The notes under the pieces: generated by a model
The model's input: only the letters and a program-made list of their open reading frames with translations
The model's database searches: none
Told to the model about the DNA's origin: nothing
Program-made: the position numbers and the translations under genes
In this document: positions 1-10,254 of the stretch, piece after piece
Position numbering within the stretch: the first letter of the stretch is position 1
Layout: each line of letters starts with the position of its first letter
DNA from: Oscillospiraceae bacterium
Lineage (GTDB): Bacteria > Bacillota > Clostridia > TANB77 > CAG-508
DNA: 54,877 nucleotides
Assembly (NCBI GenBank): GCA_009785865.1
Contig: WQVL01000008.1
Coordinates: 1 to 54,877 of the forward strand
Direction of reading: 5' to 3'

Positions 1-1
1 T

Positions 2-187
2 AATAATGATAACAACCATGACGATGACGGAGAAGTAAAAGGAGAATATCGCCCAGAAGAGAATAACAATCAAGGAAAAGGGAATGCAGTAAGTACAAAT
101 GATCCAATCAGCAGTGCTAGATATATAGTATTAATAGCCATGGCAATGATAAGCCTGATGGTAGTGCTGAAAGAAAAAAGACAATAA
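2..187 (+). CDS. C-terminal end of a beta-helix surface adhesin (5' part outside the window)
   Basis: The reading frame is open from the first bases and ends at TAA 185-187. The peptide has an Asn/Asp-rich linker, the block GEVKGEYRPEE, a GKGNAVSTNDPIS segment, one hydrophobic helix and a basic tail (LKEKRQ). The same tail ends the adhesins that finish at 29116, 36313 and 49588, so this is the last part of another member of that family. The hydrophobic helix plus basic tail looks like a cell-wall sorting signal or membrane anchor, but there is no LPXTG. Function as a surface protein is inferred from the paralogues. Confidence 0.85.
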   Translation, partial: NNDNNHDDDGEVKGEYRPEENNNQGKGNAVSTNDPISSARYIVLIAMAMISLMVVLKEKRQ

Positions 188-214
188 TAGATATAAAAAA
201 TCAAATAAAATAGT

Positions 215-245
215 AAAAACTGTCCTTTAAGTAGGACAGTTTTTT
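215..245. terminator. Convergent terminator between the adhesin tail and fsa
   Basis: AAAAACTGTCC and GGACAGTTTTT pair around a short TTAAGTA loop, with A and T tracts on both sides, so it can stop transcription from both directions. Confidence 0.85.
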
Positions 246-260
246 CTTGCTAAAACTTTT

Positions 261-914
261 TTATTCTCCAAAAACAGCTTTGTAATCTTTTTCAAATTTA
301 GCAATTCCAGCATCTGTTAAAGGATGATTAATACATTTTTCAATAACATCATATGGAACTGTAGCAATATCGCTACCCGCCAAAGCACATTCTATTACAT
401 GGATAGGATGGCGAACGCTTGCTGATATAATTTCGGTATCAATATCATGAATAGCAAATATATCAGAAATAGATTTTATTAACTCAATCCCTGGTGTAGC
501 AATATCATCTAAACGTCCTAAAAATGGTGATACATAAGTTGCACCAGCTTTTGCAGCAAAAAGTGCTTGTGTTGCATTAAAAATTAAAGTTACATTAGTT
601 TTAATACCTTCTTTTGAAAGAACTTTAACTGCTTTCAAACCTTCATCTGTCATAGGAATTTTAACTACCATATTTGGATGTATAGCAGCAATTTCCTTTC
701 CTTCCTTGATCATACCTTCGCTATCTTTAGTGGTAGCTTTAACTTCGCCACTTATAGCTCCATCTACGATGTTTGTAATTTCTTTTATAACTTCATTAAA
801 GTCTCTACCTTCTTTTGCAATTAGAGAAGGATTGGTAGTAACTCCACAAATAATGCCCATATCATTAGCTTTTTTAACTTCTTCAATATTTGCGGTATCA
901 ATAAAAAATTTCAT
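261..914 (-). CDS. fsa: Fructose-6-phosphate aldolase / transaldolase (FSA/TalC type)
   Basis: 217 residues, the usual size of the short FSA/TalC transaldolases. The N-terminus [16 protein letters not shown], the [13 protein letters not shown] block and KIPMT with the Schiff-base lysine (Lys85) are family hallmarks. [23 protein letters not shown] follows the usual order. The enzyme is cytosolic and transfers or cleaves a dihydroxyacetone unit in the non-oxidative pentose phosphate branch. The ATG at 914 follows a clear ribosome site (AGGAGG read on the minus strand). It contains no in-frame CGG. Whether it acts as transaldolase or as F6P aldolase cannot be decided from the sequence. Confidence 0.95.
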   Translation of the reverse strand: MKFFIDTANIEEVKKANDMGIICGVTTNPSLIAKEGRDFNEVIKEITNIVDGAISGEVKATTKDSEGMIKEGKEIAAIHPNMVVKIPMTDEGLKAVKVLSKEGIKTNVTLIFNATQALFAAKAGATYVSPFLGRLDDIATPGIELIKSISDIFAIHDIDTEIISASVRHPIHVIECALAGSDIATVPYDVIEKCINHPLTDAGIAKFEKDYKAVFGE

Positions 915-1017
915 AATTTCCTCCTAGAAAATTTATATTTTAATATATATACACGCAAATTATATATTAATCTATAGCATAAGTAAATAGGCAATAAAAC
1001 AAAACATAAAGAGAGTG

Positions 1018-1240
1018 ACATGCAACATTGAAAAAGGCACATCCCTAAGGGAAAACGCAATAATGGTGTTTTAGCAATACATTTGTTACATAACTGTAAG
1101 TAAATTTTAATATAAAGAGGGGCATATTGGGAAAGTGGGCATCCCTAAAGGGAAAGGAAGGAATCCTTTGAGACATAAAGGATTAGGGTATTTTTACCAT
1201 TGAAAAAAAAGGGGAAAAATGGTACAAATAGTATTAATCC
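1018..1240 (+). ncRNA. Candidate structured 5' leader of essC, related to the adhesin leaders
   Basis: The 415-base gap between fsa and essC holds two copies of a CATCCCTAAGGG-like hairpin (about 1041-1056 and 1142-1157). The second is followed by a strong hairpin (AATCCTTT/AAAGGATT around GAGACAT, about 1168-1190) and by TACCATT/AATGGTA arms (about 1195-1222) ending in ATGGTAC. The same order (CCCTAAGG hairpin, a second hairpin with a short purine-rich loop, then CCATT...ATGGTAC or ATAGTAC) precedes four adhesin genes. I cannot assign it to a known riboswitch class. A regulatory RNA is an inference from recurrence and pairing. Confidence 0.5.
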
Positions 1241-1330
1241 ATAGGATAACTTATCTCTACACACTACCTGAGAAAATACTACAACTTAAGAAGAAATGTG
1301 AGAGCTAAGAAAATTTAGGAGGTTATACAA

Positions 1331-4300
1331 GTGCTTGTAACATTAATAGGTAAAAACAAAGTGAATAAACTAATTTTGCCAAAGAACATAGTTGGTAACT
1401 ATTGGCTTTCAGATAAAGATAGCGGAAAATACATGATCAACATAGAAGCAATAGATGGAAACTGGCAAATTACTAGTAACGATAATGTGAAAGTTATAGC
1501 TGGAACTTGGAAACAAACGGGTGACTATGAAATAAAAGCAACAAAACCTAATGAAGAAATAATCGAAAAAGTTACCCTAAAAGAAAACAGCATGCATCAT
1601 ATATGCATAGGAAAAGCTAATGACGTATTTATCTTGTATTGTTCTCCTGTTTATGAGAATAACTTTATACATCTTGATATAAAAGGTTCTAAAGAAGTTT
1701 TAATTGGAAAATCTCCGGAATGTGATTTATCATATAAAATTAATTTGGTAGATAAAATACATGCATCTATTTATTTTGCGAATGGTAGTTGGAATGTAAA
1801 AAATCTTGATAAAAGATTTGGAACATTTGTTAATAATGAGCCAATTATTTCAAAGCAAATAGATAATGGAGATGTAATATATGTGATGGGGTTAAGAATT
1901 ATAATGATGGGGAATAGCCTATTTGTAAACAACCCATTTGACAGACTGCATTATGCTAATCATGCTTTTACACTTATCGAAAATGAAGAAAATTTTTTAG
2001 ATTTAACTCCTGAGAGTGATATTGATTTGGAGAATGAAGACGAAGAAGACTATTTCTCCAGAGCTCCAAGGCTAACTAATCAGGTTGAGCACGTACAAGT
2101 TAAAGTAGACGGGCCACCTCAAAAGCAAAATGCGGAACAGATGCCATTAATAATTATGATGCTTCCAATGTTAGCGATGGGTACGATGTCAATGTTCATG
2201 CTTTTTACATCTATTAGTGGACTGATTTCTGGGACAGCAGCAGTAGGACAAGTACTTCCACAAATGATCATGGGAATTGGTATGCTTTTTGGTATGTTGA
2301 TGATGCCGATATTTAATAGGTCGTATCAGAACAAGAAAAAAAGAAGATATGAAGCAAAACGTCAACAAAAGTATAGTGAATATATTGAGTCTAAGTCTGA
2401 CTTAATAGATGAAATCATGGAAACACAAAGAAGTATACTAATTACTAACTACTTATCTGCAGAAGATTGTCAAAGATTAGTCTTATCAAAAGACAGAAGA
2501 CTGTGGGAAAGAAAAATAGAGGAACATGATTTCTTAACAATAAAGACAGGGAATGGAGATATACCTATAGAAGCTACAGTTCAATATCCAGAGTCTGATT
2601 TTGTAATGGATGAAGATAATCTAATGGACCTAGTAAAGGAGTTTGGGAACAAGTCTAAAATATTAAGAAAAGTTCCAATAACACTTTCATTAGCCGAAAA
2701 ACATATTTGTGCACTTATGGCCCATAAAAATAAAGCACCATTAGAAGACTATGTAAAATCTTTAATTATGCAATTAATTACTTTCCATAGCCCAGAAGAT
2801 TTAAAACTTGTATTTTTGATAAATGATAACAAAGAAAAACAATGGGATTATGTAAAAAAATTACCACATACTTGGAGTGATGCAAAAGACTTTCGCTTCT
2901 TTGCTGATAGCTATCATGATATGCAAGAAATATCAATGTATTTAGGAGAGACTTTGCAAAACAGACTTCCTAAAGAGGATAGCAAACGAGAAATGGACTA
3001 TAAATCATTTGCGCCATACTATTTGATTATCACAGATGATTACAAAAAAGTAGAAAATTTAAAGATAATGTCAGAAGTATTACAGTCAAAAAATAATTTA
3101 GGTTTTAGTGTTTTATTCATTAGTAGTAACTTTATGAAGCTACCAAATGAATGTAAAACATTTATTAAACTTGAAGATGAAATAGGTGTTATATTCGAGA
3201 GTGAAGGCTTTTCTAAGAATCAGAAGCACTTTGTTGCGGATGTAAACAAAGATATTTGTTTTGAGAAAACAACAAATACAGTTGCAAATATCCCGATTAA
3301 ATATAGTAATGGAAACTTTTCATTACCACAGCAATATACTTTTATGGAAATGTATGATGCTGGTCGTATAGAACAATTAAACTCATTAGATAGATGGAGA
3401 TCAAACGATTCCACTTTATCATTGCAAGCGCCATTAGGGGTTGATACTTCAGGCATGGCTGTAATGTTTGATATTCACGAAAAAATGCATGGACCACATG
3501 GTCTAATCGCTGGTACTACAGGTTCTGGGAAAAGTGAATTCATTGTTACGTACATATTATCATTAGCAGTAAACTATCATCCAGACGATGTAACATTTGT
3601 ATTAATAGATTATAAAGGTGGAGGACTAGCGGGTGCATTCAAAAAAGGAAATACAAAGCTACCACATTTAGTAGGAACAATTACCAACATAGATACAGTT
3701 GAATTAAATAGATCTTTAACTTCTATACAAAGTGAGCTAAGAAGAAGACAGAATATTTTTAATGTAGCTAGAGAAAAAACAGATGAGGGAGCTATAGATA
3801 TTTATAAATATCAAAAGCTATATCATGAAGGTGTCATAGATGAGCCAGTTTCACATTTATTCATTATCTGTGACGAGTTTGCTGAGCTTAAAACGCAACA
3901 ACCTGAGTTTATGGAAGAGTTAATTAGAGTTGCCAGAATAGGACGTAGTTTAGGAATACATCTTATCCTTGCTACGCAAAAGCCAGCAGGGGTTGTAAAT
4001 GATCAAATTCGTAGCAATAGTAAGTTTGGTATATGTTTAAAAGTTCAAGATAAATCAGATAGTAATGACATAATTGGAAGGTCAGATGCAGCATTCTTAA
4101 AAGAAGCAGGTAGATTTTATTTGCAAGCACGGAAATGATGAGTTTTTTGTCTTAGGGCAGTCTGCATGGGCAGGAGCAAAGTACTATCCTTCTGATGTCG
4201 TTAAAAAGAAGGTAGATACTTCTCTTCAATTTATATCTAATACTGGAAAGATAATAAAAAAAGTAGATGAAGCAGTACAGGAAGTAGTACAGAGTAGTGG

Positions 4301-5949
4301 TGATCAGCTGACAAATGTTGTTAGATACTTACATGAGTTATCAAGCCAAGAAGAGATAAAAGTAAATCAGCTATGGTTAGATAGAATCCCAGATACAATA
4401 TATATTGAAGATATAAGAAAGAAATATGAAGTTAAGACTAAAGGGAAAAATATAAATCCTGTAATTGGTGAATATGATGATCCGTTTAATCAGCGCCAAG
4501 GAGTGTTAACACTTCCGCTTTCTAGTGAAGGAAATGTTGTTGTCTTTGGAAATGCAGAAAGTGGTAAAGAAAACTTATTAAGTACTATTGTGTATGATAT
4601 AGTAACAAACCATAGTTCTGAAGAAGCTCAGTTATATTTATTAGATTTTGGTACAGAATCACTAAAAATATTCGGAGATTGCCCACATGTGGGAGATGTT
4701 GTCTATATAAATGATACTGAAAAGATAAATAGACTTTTTGAAATGATAGAAAAAGAGATTAAAAAGAGAAAAGATGCTCTTTCAGAATATAACGGAGACT
4801 ATGGTTTATATATCAAAACAAGCGATGAACCAATGCCAGAAATTATAGTAGTTATAAATAACTTCGAAGCATTTTCTGAAAACCATGGTGACAAGTATGA
4901 AGACATCCTTATGATGTTAACAAGGGAAGCTACAAAATATGGTATTAAATTTATATTTACTGCCAGCACATCTGGAGCAATTAGATATAGAATGGCACAA
5001 AATTTCAAGCAAAAAATAGCTTTGCAATTAAATAATCAAGATGACTTTATTTCAATCTTAGAAGGAGTCCGGAAAGAAAAGACCGTCTAGTGTATTTGGA
5101 AGAGGATTAATTAAGTTAGAAGACGTATATGAATTCCAAACAGCTAAAATCTGTGAAACAGAAAAGTGGAATGAACATATAAGAGAAGTTATAGAAGAAA
5201 TAAAAGAGAAGAATCCAGTAAAAGCAATGCCTATTCCTATATTACCATCATTGGTAACATATGAATATGTGAAGCCAGCGCTAACTGGACTAGGTTCGGT
5301 GCCAATTGGTATAACTAAAAATAATCTTAATATCAGAACATATGATTATACAAAAGGATTTATGCATCTTATTTCTTCTAAAAGTATAGAAGAAGCAGCT
5401 GAATTTGCTCTTAAGATAGGAACTCAAATTCAAGGACTAGAAAACGTAGAGCTTACTATATTAGATGCCGAAGGACTATCTCCAGAAGGAAGCAACTATA
5501 AACAGATGGCCGCAGATTTTGTTAATAACATATTATATAACTTAGATGAGACTGCTACTGAAAATGAAGAAACAGCTTCGGAGAAATCTCAATCAGTATG
5601 TATGATCGTAGGGGTAGATAGATTCGTAAATAATATGCAAGAGCAAGGATTAGATTTTATCCTGACGCTAAAAAAAGCAAAGAGTTTAGGAAATTATACT
5701 TTCATTATTGTAGAGAGTGTCGGCAAACTAAAAAACCATGAACATTCTGACTGGTATAAGAATTGCATTAAAAGCGATGAGGGTATATGGGTAGGAAATG
5801 GTATTTCTGAACAATTCTTGATCAAGATAGAGCAAACGACAGGAAGAGTGCCAGGAAATATAGGAAACAATTTTGGATATGTAATTAATAAAGGGAAAAT
5901 ACTTCTAGTAAAACTTTTAGAAATGCAAGAGGAAGGTGAAGAAGAGTGA
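1331..5949 (+). CDS. essC: EssC/YukB-type T7SS FtsK/SpoIIIE ATPase, read through two CGG recoding sites
   Basis: Membrane ATPase that drives export of WXG100 proteins. Read with +1 shifts at CGG 4130-4132 and CGG 5070-5072 it gives 1538 residues, normal for EssC. Order: an N-terminal forkhead-associated region (about 110-190), two hydrophobic segments (about 270-330), a first FtsK/SpoIIIE ATPase domain with Walker A GTTGSGKS and Walker B LFIICDEFAEL, a second with degenerate Walker A GNAESGKE, and a third degenerate domain. The skipped C restores Gly934 in QAGNDEFFVLGQSAW, where the family has a Gly-Asn, and Gly1247 before the GRGL block. Without recoding the protein stops at 4138. The start codon is GTG at 1331 behind AGGAGG at about 1317. 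The stop overlaps the next start (GTGA). Confidence 0.93.
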
Positions 5950-6197
5950 ATAAAATCTTAATAAAATTATATGTACCAATGCTTGAAGAAGAATATGAGG
6001 TATGGATACCACCAAATAAAAAAATTCATACTGTGATTGGGTTATTAGTAAAAGCCGTTAACGAGTTTAGTGGAGGACAGTATACCCCAAATAAATTACC
6101 AGAGTTATACAATAAAGCTACGGGAAAATGTTATGATATAAATTTAACTGTAAGCGAATCAGATATTAAAAATAGTTCAGATATTATATTATTGTAG
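5946..6197 (+). CDS. YukD-like ubiquitin-fold T7SS component
   Basis: 83 residues beginning with GTG that overlaps the essC stop (GTGA), so translation is probably coupled. NKILIKLYVPMLEEEYEVWIP, a short helix, then ...GKCYDINLTVSESDIKNSSDIILL fit the small ubiquitin-like YukD/EsaB fold: alternating strands, a helix, and the usual 'gi.dGs.IiLl'-style end. YukD-like proteins belong to Bacillota T7SS loci and help secretion. The assignment rests on size, fold-like pattern and operon position rather than a diagnostic motif. No in-frame CGG. Confidence 0.75.
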   Translation: MNKILIKLYVPMLEEEYEVWIPPNKKIHTVIGLLVKAVNEFSGGQYTPNKLPELYNKATGKCYDINLTVSESDIKNSSDIILL

Positions 6198-6206
6198 ATA
6201 AAGTAT

Positions 6207-6234
6207 AAAAAAAGATGCGTATGCATCTTTTTTT
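6207..6234. terminator. Convergent terminator between the essC operon and the WXG100 genes
   Basis: AAAAAAAGATGC / GCATCTTTTTTT with a very short GTAT loop, flanked by A and T tracts. It serves the plus-strand essC operon and the minus-strand Esx genes. Confidence 0.85.
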
Positions 6235-6246
6235 AGATAAACTTGA

Positions 6247-6570
6247 TTACCAAGAAATAGTTGTATTATTAGTAATTTGTGCAATTTCATCTTGAGTGAT
6301 TCCAAATGCTGTTTGTGATTCTTTTAGTCTCTCATCAATAAAAGTTATCATTTCTGTACAACGAGTATAAGCTTCGCTTCTACATGTTTCTAGATGACCT
6401 CTCCAAGTTCTTATCTGTCCACCTACATGTGTAGTTCCTAAGCGAGTGTCATATCTTTGTGCAATTATATCTAAATTTCTTAGAATTTGGTCACATTCTT
6501 GCATACATTGTTCTAAAGTATTTTTTTGCTGTTGTAATGCCAACCACTCTACTCTACCATTTAAAGCCAT
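6247..6570 (-). CDS. WXG100-type protein sharing its domain with the long T7SS candidate
   Basis: 107 residues, mostly helical. It has the heptad-rich segment RVEWLALQQQKNTLEQ, a central WRGHLETC turn (the position of the Trp-X-Gly turn in WXG100 proteins) and ERLKESQTAFGITQDEI near the end. The same beginning and end (RVEWLELYRQ..., RERLEESRVAFEVTQDEI) form the C-terminus of the 454-residue protein encoded at 7364-8728, so the two share a domain. It lies beside essC and is probably exported by, or partners, the T7SS. It is last in the minus-strand cluster. The ribosome site is the GGAGG just upstream of ATG 6570. Confidence 0.8.
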   Translation of the reverse strand: MALNGRVEWLALQQQKNTLEQCMQECDQILRNLDIIAQRYDTRLGTTHVGGQIRTWRGHLETCRSEAYTRCTEMITFIDERLKESQTAFGITQDEIAQITNNTTISW

Positions 6571-6594
6571 TTCTCTTCCTCCTTTTTTTAAAAA

Positions 6595-6885
6595 TTATAT
6601 TTGTTTATTGTTGCTTATTTCAGAACGTTGTAATAATAAGTCTACAGAAGTAGTAGTAGAAGCTATAGAATTAGCTAAGGTAGTAAGGTTTTTATCAAGA
6701 GCATTAATTCTTCTTATACAAGCAGCTCCTGCTTCTACTGTTCCCCATGAAGACATAATAGGACCGTTAGCAACATATCTATAACGATCACAACATTCAC
6801 GTAATTGAGATGGAATTGGTGATGCCTCTTGTTGGATTGCACGCACATCAGTAATTTCTTCGTTGGTTAATACGATTTCTGACAT
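6595..6885 (-). CDS. Small WXG100-like helical protein
   Basis: 96 residues, all-helical prediction, with a central SSWGTVEAGAAC segment matching the Trp-X-Gly hairpin turn of Esx proteins, flanked by amphipathic helices. Size and position in the T7SS locus match WXG100 secreted proteins, which act as hetero- or homodimers. It has a CC pair (ECCDRY) and a further Cys, unusual in this family. A strong AAGGAGGAAAC ribosome site precedes ATG 6885. No in-frame CGG. The exact role (substrate or partner) cannot be read from sequence. Confidence 0.75.
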   Translation of the reverse strand: MSEIVLTNEEITDVRAIQQEASPIPSQLRECCDRYRYVANGPIMSSWGTVEAGAACIRRINALDKNLTTLANSIASTTTSVDLLLQRSEISNNKQI

Positions 6886-6984
6886 ATTAGTTTCCTCCTT
6901 TCATCATTTAAAATTTATACTTAAATATTATAAACATTAGAATTATAGTGACAATTATACTAATCTACTATCTTAAAATAGCAA

Positions 6985-7326
6985 CTAGTTTAACGCACCT
7001 GTATATTGGTTGTTCATATAAGCATACTGTGATAAATTTTCTACAGCAACATTTGTTTTTCTCATATCTTCAATAAGCCTTACTAGATTCTCATAAATTC
7101 TATCAAGCTCTCGTATTATACTTTGACCTGCAGGGTCTTGCCCCCAAGCTTGGACGATTAAACCCCTATTGCCTCCTGTTCGTCCATCATTCAATTGCCA
7201 ATTACCAACATAACTAAAAGAACCGCTAATTTGTTTTACTGCGTCTATTCTTGGAGTCAAACGTTCTATAGTCTCCCTCAGTCTGGCAATTTGCTCATTG
7301 CTTGGAAGAAATTCTCCATCCATCAT
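6985..7326 (-). CDS. WXG100-like protein with Gly-rich central loop
   Basis: 113 residues. Two helices flank a central segment with SYVGNWQLNDGR and AWGQDPAGQSIIREL, so it has the Trp-X-Gly-like turn but a longer loop than classical EsxA. It sits between two other T7SS-type genes on the same strand, about 40 bases downstream of the long candidate substrate. The start is ATG 7326 behind AAGAGGGGATTAAT. It may be a dedicated partner or chaperone for the long protein. That role is an inference from gene order. Confidence 0.7.
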   Translation of the reverse strand: MMDGEFLPSNEQIARLRETIERLTPRIDAVKQISGSFSYVGNWQLNDGRTGGNRGLIVQAWGQDPAGQSIIRELDRIYENLVRLIEDMRKTNVAVENLSQYAYMNNQYTGALN

Positions 7327-7363
7327 ATTAATCCCCTCTTTTCTTTTTTAAATTAAATAAAAT

Positions 7364-8728
7364 TTAGTCTGCCCATGTTATATTTGCGATATTACTTTCA
7401 ATATTAGACGTAATTTCATCTTGAGTAACTTCGAAAGCAACTCTGGATTCTTCTAATCGTTCACGTATAAATGTTACAGCTGCTTCGGTATATTGACCTG
7501 CGTGCAACTTATCACTTTGAATACGATTCATCCATCCTTGTATTTCACGTCCAAGAGCTGTGCCTTGTAGAATAGGCATAAACCCCTCATCTGTTATAGT
7601 ATAAATTTCGTCTAATGCGGAAAGAAGTTCATATTTTCTTTGTTCTAAAGCAGCAGCCTGTCTATATAGCTCTAACCATTCCACACGGTCACCTGTGTGA
7701 GTAGGAGAAATTCCAGCAACACCTGAACCACCATTATAACCGGGGTCAGAAGGATTTCCCATATAAGCACTACCACCAGTATACACGATACGATCATCGT
7801 TAGCTGCGACGAAAGTGCTAACTGATTCTATTCGGTAATTGTAAAAAGCTGATTGAGCTTCCGCTAATCTATTGCTAGCTTGGTAATATGCTTCTCGAGC
7901 ATCTTTTTGATTGTGCCCAGAAAGTCCCCAAAAGCTAGTATCATGAACAGTATTACGAGCGGCATCGTAAGCTAGTTGCGCCTCTCTCATGTTCTGATAA
8001 AGAGTGTTCTCTGTACGGCTTGGATTAGGAAGTTCAATGTTATTAGGATTAGCTTCTCCAAGTCTATGGCCGTAAAGTTCAAGCTGAGCATTTCTTAAGT
8101 TAGTAGCAGCTGAGACATAAGCATCTCTACTATTTCTATTATTACCAGACAAATCGTTCATAGTTTGAGTATTATCATATACTTGTTGAAGTTCTTGCAC
8201 TCTATTTTCAAGTTGTCTTTGGGTAGTTGGAGTATAAGTTGTTGGTGCCTGAGTCTGTTGACCAGAACTATATCTTTCATTATTAAGAGTTCGTAATTGC
8301 TCAATCTCATAATTTAGAAGATCTCGTTGGGCATTTACAAGTGCATTGTTAGCATTTTGATATGCACCTCGAAAAGTAAAATTATTATGTCCTGAAAGTG
8401 CACCCGGCCTCCAAGTAGTGGAGTGAACAGTATTATAAGCAACGGCATAATCTCTTTCAGCAATACGTAATTGATTCGTAAGAGCAGCGTGTTGTTCTGA
8501 ATGAGGAACTCCATGACCTCCTGGATTAACTGCTGCACGATCATAATTTAAAAGAGCTGCTTCAGTATTTCTTAAATTTGTGGCAGATTGAACATAGGCG
8601 TCTCTGCTGTGTAAATTTCTACCAGAACGATCAGTTATACATTGTGTAAGAGAATGTTCTGCTCTAGCTCTATTCAGAGCAGATTCAAGTTCTTGACGTT
8701 GAGCAGAACCACTAGTTGAATTTGACAT
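7364..8728 (-). CDS. Long repetitive T7SS candidate substrate with a WXG100-type C-terminal domain
   Basis: 454 residues, first gene of the minus-strand cluster. Residues 1 to about 315 form a two-fold repeat. One half contains RDAYVQSATNLRNTE and LSGHNNFTFRGAYQNANNAL. The other has RDAYVSAATNLRNAQ and LSGHNQKDAREAYYQASNRL. Both halves look like long helical hairpins. A Gly-rich linker follows, then a C-terminal domain of about 105 residues homologous to the 107-residue protein at 6247-6570. There is no signal peptide, which fits T7SS export. A toxin activity is not visible. The start is ATG 8728 behind AAAGGAGATG. Confidence 0.75.
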   Translation of the reverse strand: MSNSTSGSAQRQELESALNRARAEHSLTQCITDRSGRNLHSRDAYVQSATNLRNTEAALLNYDRAAVNPGGHGVPHSEQHAALTNQLRIAERDYAVAYNTVHSTTWRPGALSGHNNFTFRGAYQNANNALVNAQRDLLNYEIEQLRTLNNERYSSGQQTQAPTTYTPTTQRQLENRVQELQQVYDNTQTMNDLSGNNRNSRDAYVSAATNLRNAQLELYGHRLGEANPNNIELPNPSRTENTLYQNMREAQLAYDAARNTVHDTSFWGLSGHNQKDAREAYYQASNRLAEAQSAFYNYRIESVSTFVAANDDRIVYTGGSAYMGNPSDPGYNGGSGVAGISPTHTGDRVEWLELYRQAAALEQRKYELLSALDEIYTITDEGFMPILQGTALGREIQGWMNRIQSDKLHAGQYTEAAVTFIRERLEESRVAFEVTQDEITSNIESNIANITWAD

Positions 8729-9167
8729 ATTATATCATCTCCTTTGTTAATAAATGAACGATTGGTTTTAAAAATAAAATCTCCATTTATTTTGATTCTA
8801 GGGTATAAATTCCCTAGAATATTACTATCACAAATAAATATATAGTTACGTTTTATTAAAGTCAATATCACATAACAATAGAATTGGCAAAACACGACAA
8901 ATCAAAGCGTAGAACTGTTGAGTTATAAGCTCTTCGTGCTTTGTTACAATCCCATTACATTTGTATTACATTTTTTTACAGAATTGTTCGGGTTTTCAGT
9001 GTAATAGAATCGTAACACCTCTGACGCGAAAATATAATACAAAACATGTGTGTTTTTGTTGAAAGTTCTGATCTTTTATAGTATATAATATAGAGATAGA
9101 ATGCTTATAGTATGAGATATACAAAGGAAGAAAGCTGTTCAAGCTAGAAATAAGGGGTGAAGCAGTT
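8729..9167. promoter_or_regulatory. Divergent intergenic region with an operator-like palindrome
   Basis: This 439-base gap separates the minus-strand T7SS genes from the gene at 9168. It holds a perfect 9-bp inverted repeat, ATTCTAGGG (8795-8803) and CCCTAGAAT (8812-8820), with an 8-base AT spacer, about 70 bases upstream of ATG 8728. That is a plausible repressor or activator site for the T7SS-type genes. The middle (8900-9050) is AT-rich with no gene I can support. Confidence 0.45.
9059..9089 (+). promoter_or_regulatory. Sigma-A-like promoter of the repeat-protein gene
   Basis: TTGAAA at 9059-9064, with TATATA at 9082-9087 (17-base spacer) or TATAAT at 9084-9089 (19-base spacer), about 80 bases before ATG 9168. 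Confidence 0.6.
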
Positions 9168-10136
9168 ATGAGTGGTGCAAGAGTAATAAGACCCATACAC
9201 TTGGCTATAAATCCATATGTCACAGAAATAGAGTGGGAAGATGAAATGGTACATGTAGACAACCCTGTACTTAATGTAGTGCCTGAAATGATGGACCTAT
9301 ATGATATAGGAATAAGATGGGATGATTCGAAAATTATAAATTTCAGGAACCCTTTGTTTGTCTGGGGGAGAAATCCTGCAACAACATATGATATAGCTAT
9401 GGATTGGGATGGAGAAGAAACAAATTCTGGTATTCCTCCATATAACACAATGAGTGAAGTTATAAATTCATATAACCCATATGATATAGGAATAAAATGG
9501 GAAGATGAGATAGTATATTTAGATAGTCCGACATTTAATGAAGCAGATGAAACTATGGACCTACAGGACATAGAAATAAGATGGGATGATTCGAAAATTA
9601 TAAATTTTAGAAGTCCACTGCTTGACTTGGTGGATGACCCTACAACAACATATGATGTAGGTATAGATTGGGATGAAGAAGAAACAAATTCTGGTATTCC
9701 TCCATATAACACAATGAGCGAAGTTATAAATTCATATAATCCATATGATATAGGAATAAAATGGGAAGATGAGATAGTATATTTAGATAGTCCAGTACTT
9801 AATGAAGTGGCTGAAGATATAAACCAACAAGATAATGATATAGAAATCAAATTGAGTGATAATGATGCAGAAGCAATAGAAATGGGAAAGATAGAACTCA
9901 AAGAAACAGAAATCAAGGACTCAGAAGTTAAGATGTGTCAATCATGTCAAGCTTGTAAAAACAACTTGCCTGCAAAAATTACTTTTTGGACTAAAGTTAG
10001 AAGAGTATTATTCTATGAAGTAAAAATACAGTTAGTACCACGTGAGAAAAAGATAAAAAGGGGAAGAAGAGCAGCAAGTAGAACTCTGTGGGAAAAACTT
10101 GGATTTGGAAAAAGCAGACAAGAAAGTTGTATGTAA
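9168..10136 (+). CDS. Unknown protein with tandem DI-G-I-x-W repeats and a Cys-rich basic tail
   Basis: 322 residues, not recognised. The first two thirds carry repeated blocks of the type YDIGIKWEDE / YDIGIRWDDS / YDVGIDWDEE, spaced by SPx(L/F)NE and IPPYNTMSEVINSY. A unit of about 88 residues is duplicated almost exactly (DNA 9414-9530 and 9678-9794, 264 bases apart). The N-terminal part is acidic. The tail has MCQSCQACK (three Cys), then a strongly basic segment (REKKIKRGRRAA). No signal peptide or membrane segment. ATG 9168 follows AAGGGGTGAAG. It has its own promoter and sits between the T7SS cluster and the HD-domain gene. It could be a T7SS-associated protein, but nothing proves that. 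No in-frame CGG. Confidence 0.75.
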   Translation: MSGARVIRPIHLAINPYVTEIEWEDEMVHVDNPVLNVVPEMMDLYDIGIRWDDSKIINFRNPLFVWGRNPATTYDIAMDWDGEETNSGIPPYNTMSEVINSYNPYDIGIKWEDEIVYLDSPTFNEADETMDLQDIEIRWDDSKIINFRSPLLDLVDDPTTTYDVGIDWDEEETNSGIPPYNTMSEVINSYNPYDIGIKWEDEIVYLDSPVLNEVAEDINQQDNDIEIKLSDNDAEAIEMGKIELKETEIKDSEVKMCQSCQACKNNLPAKITFWTKVRRVLFYEVKIQLVPREKKIKRGRRAASRTLWEKLGFGKSRQESCM

Positions 10137-10254
10137 CCATATAAGGAGCAAATATATATCACCAAGTCATAATAAATCACATGAAGTATTATGAAATGGT
10201 GATTTTTCTATGATTATGATATAGTATGAATATACCCAGAAAGGAAGATTATCT

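Noticed and set aside
4130-5072. Classical -1 frameshifting or transcriptional slippage
   Set aside because: No A/T homopolymer or X-XXY-YYZ heptamer is present at the sites, and the direction is +1.
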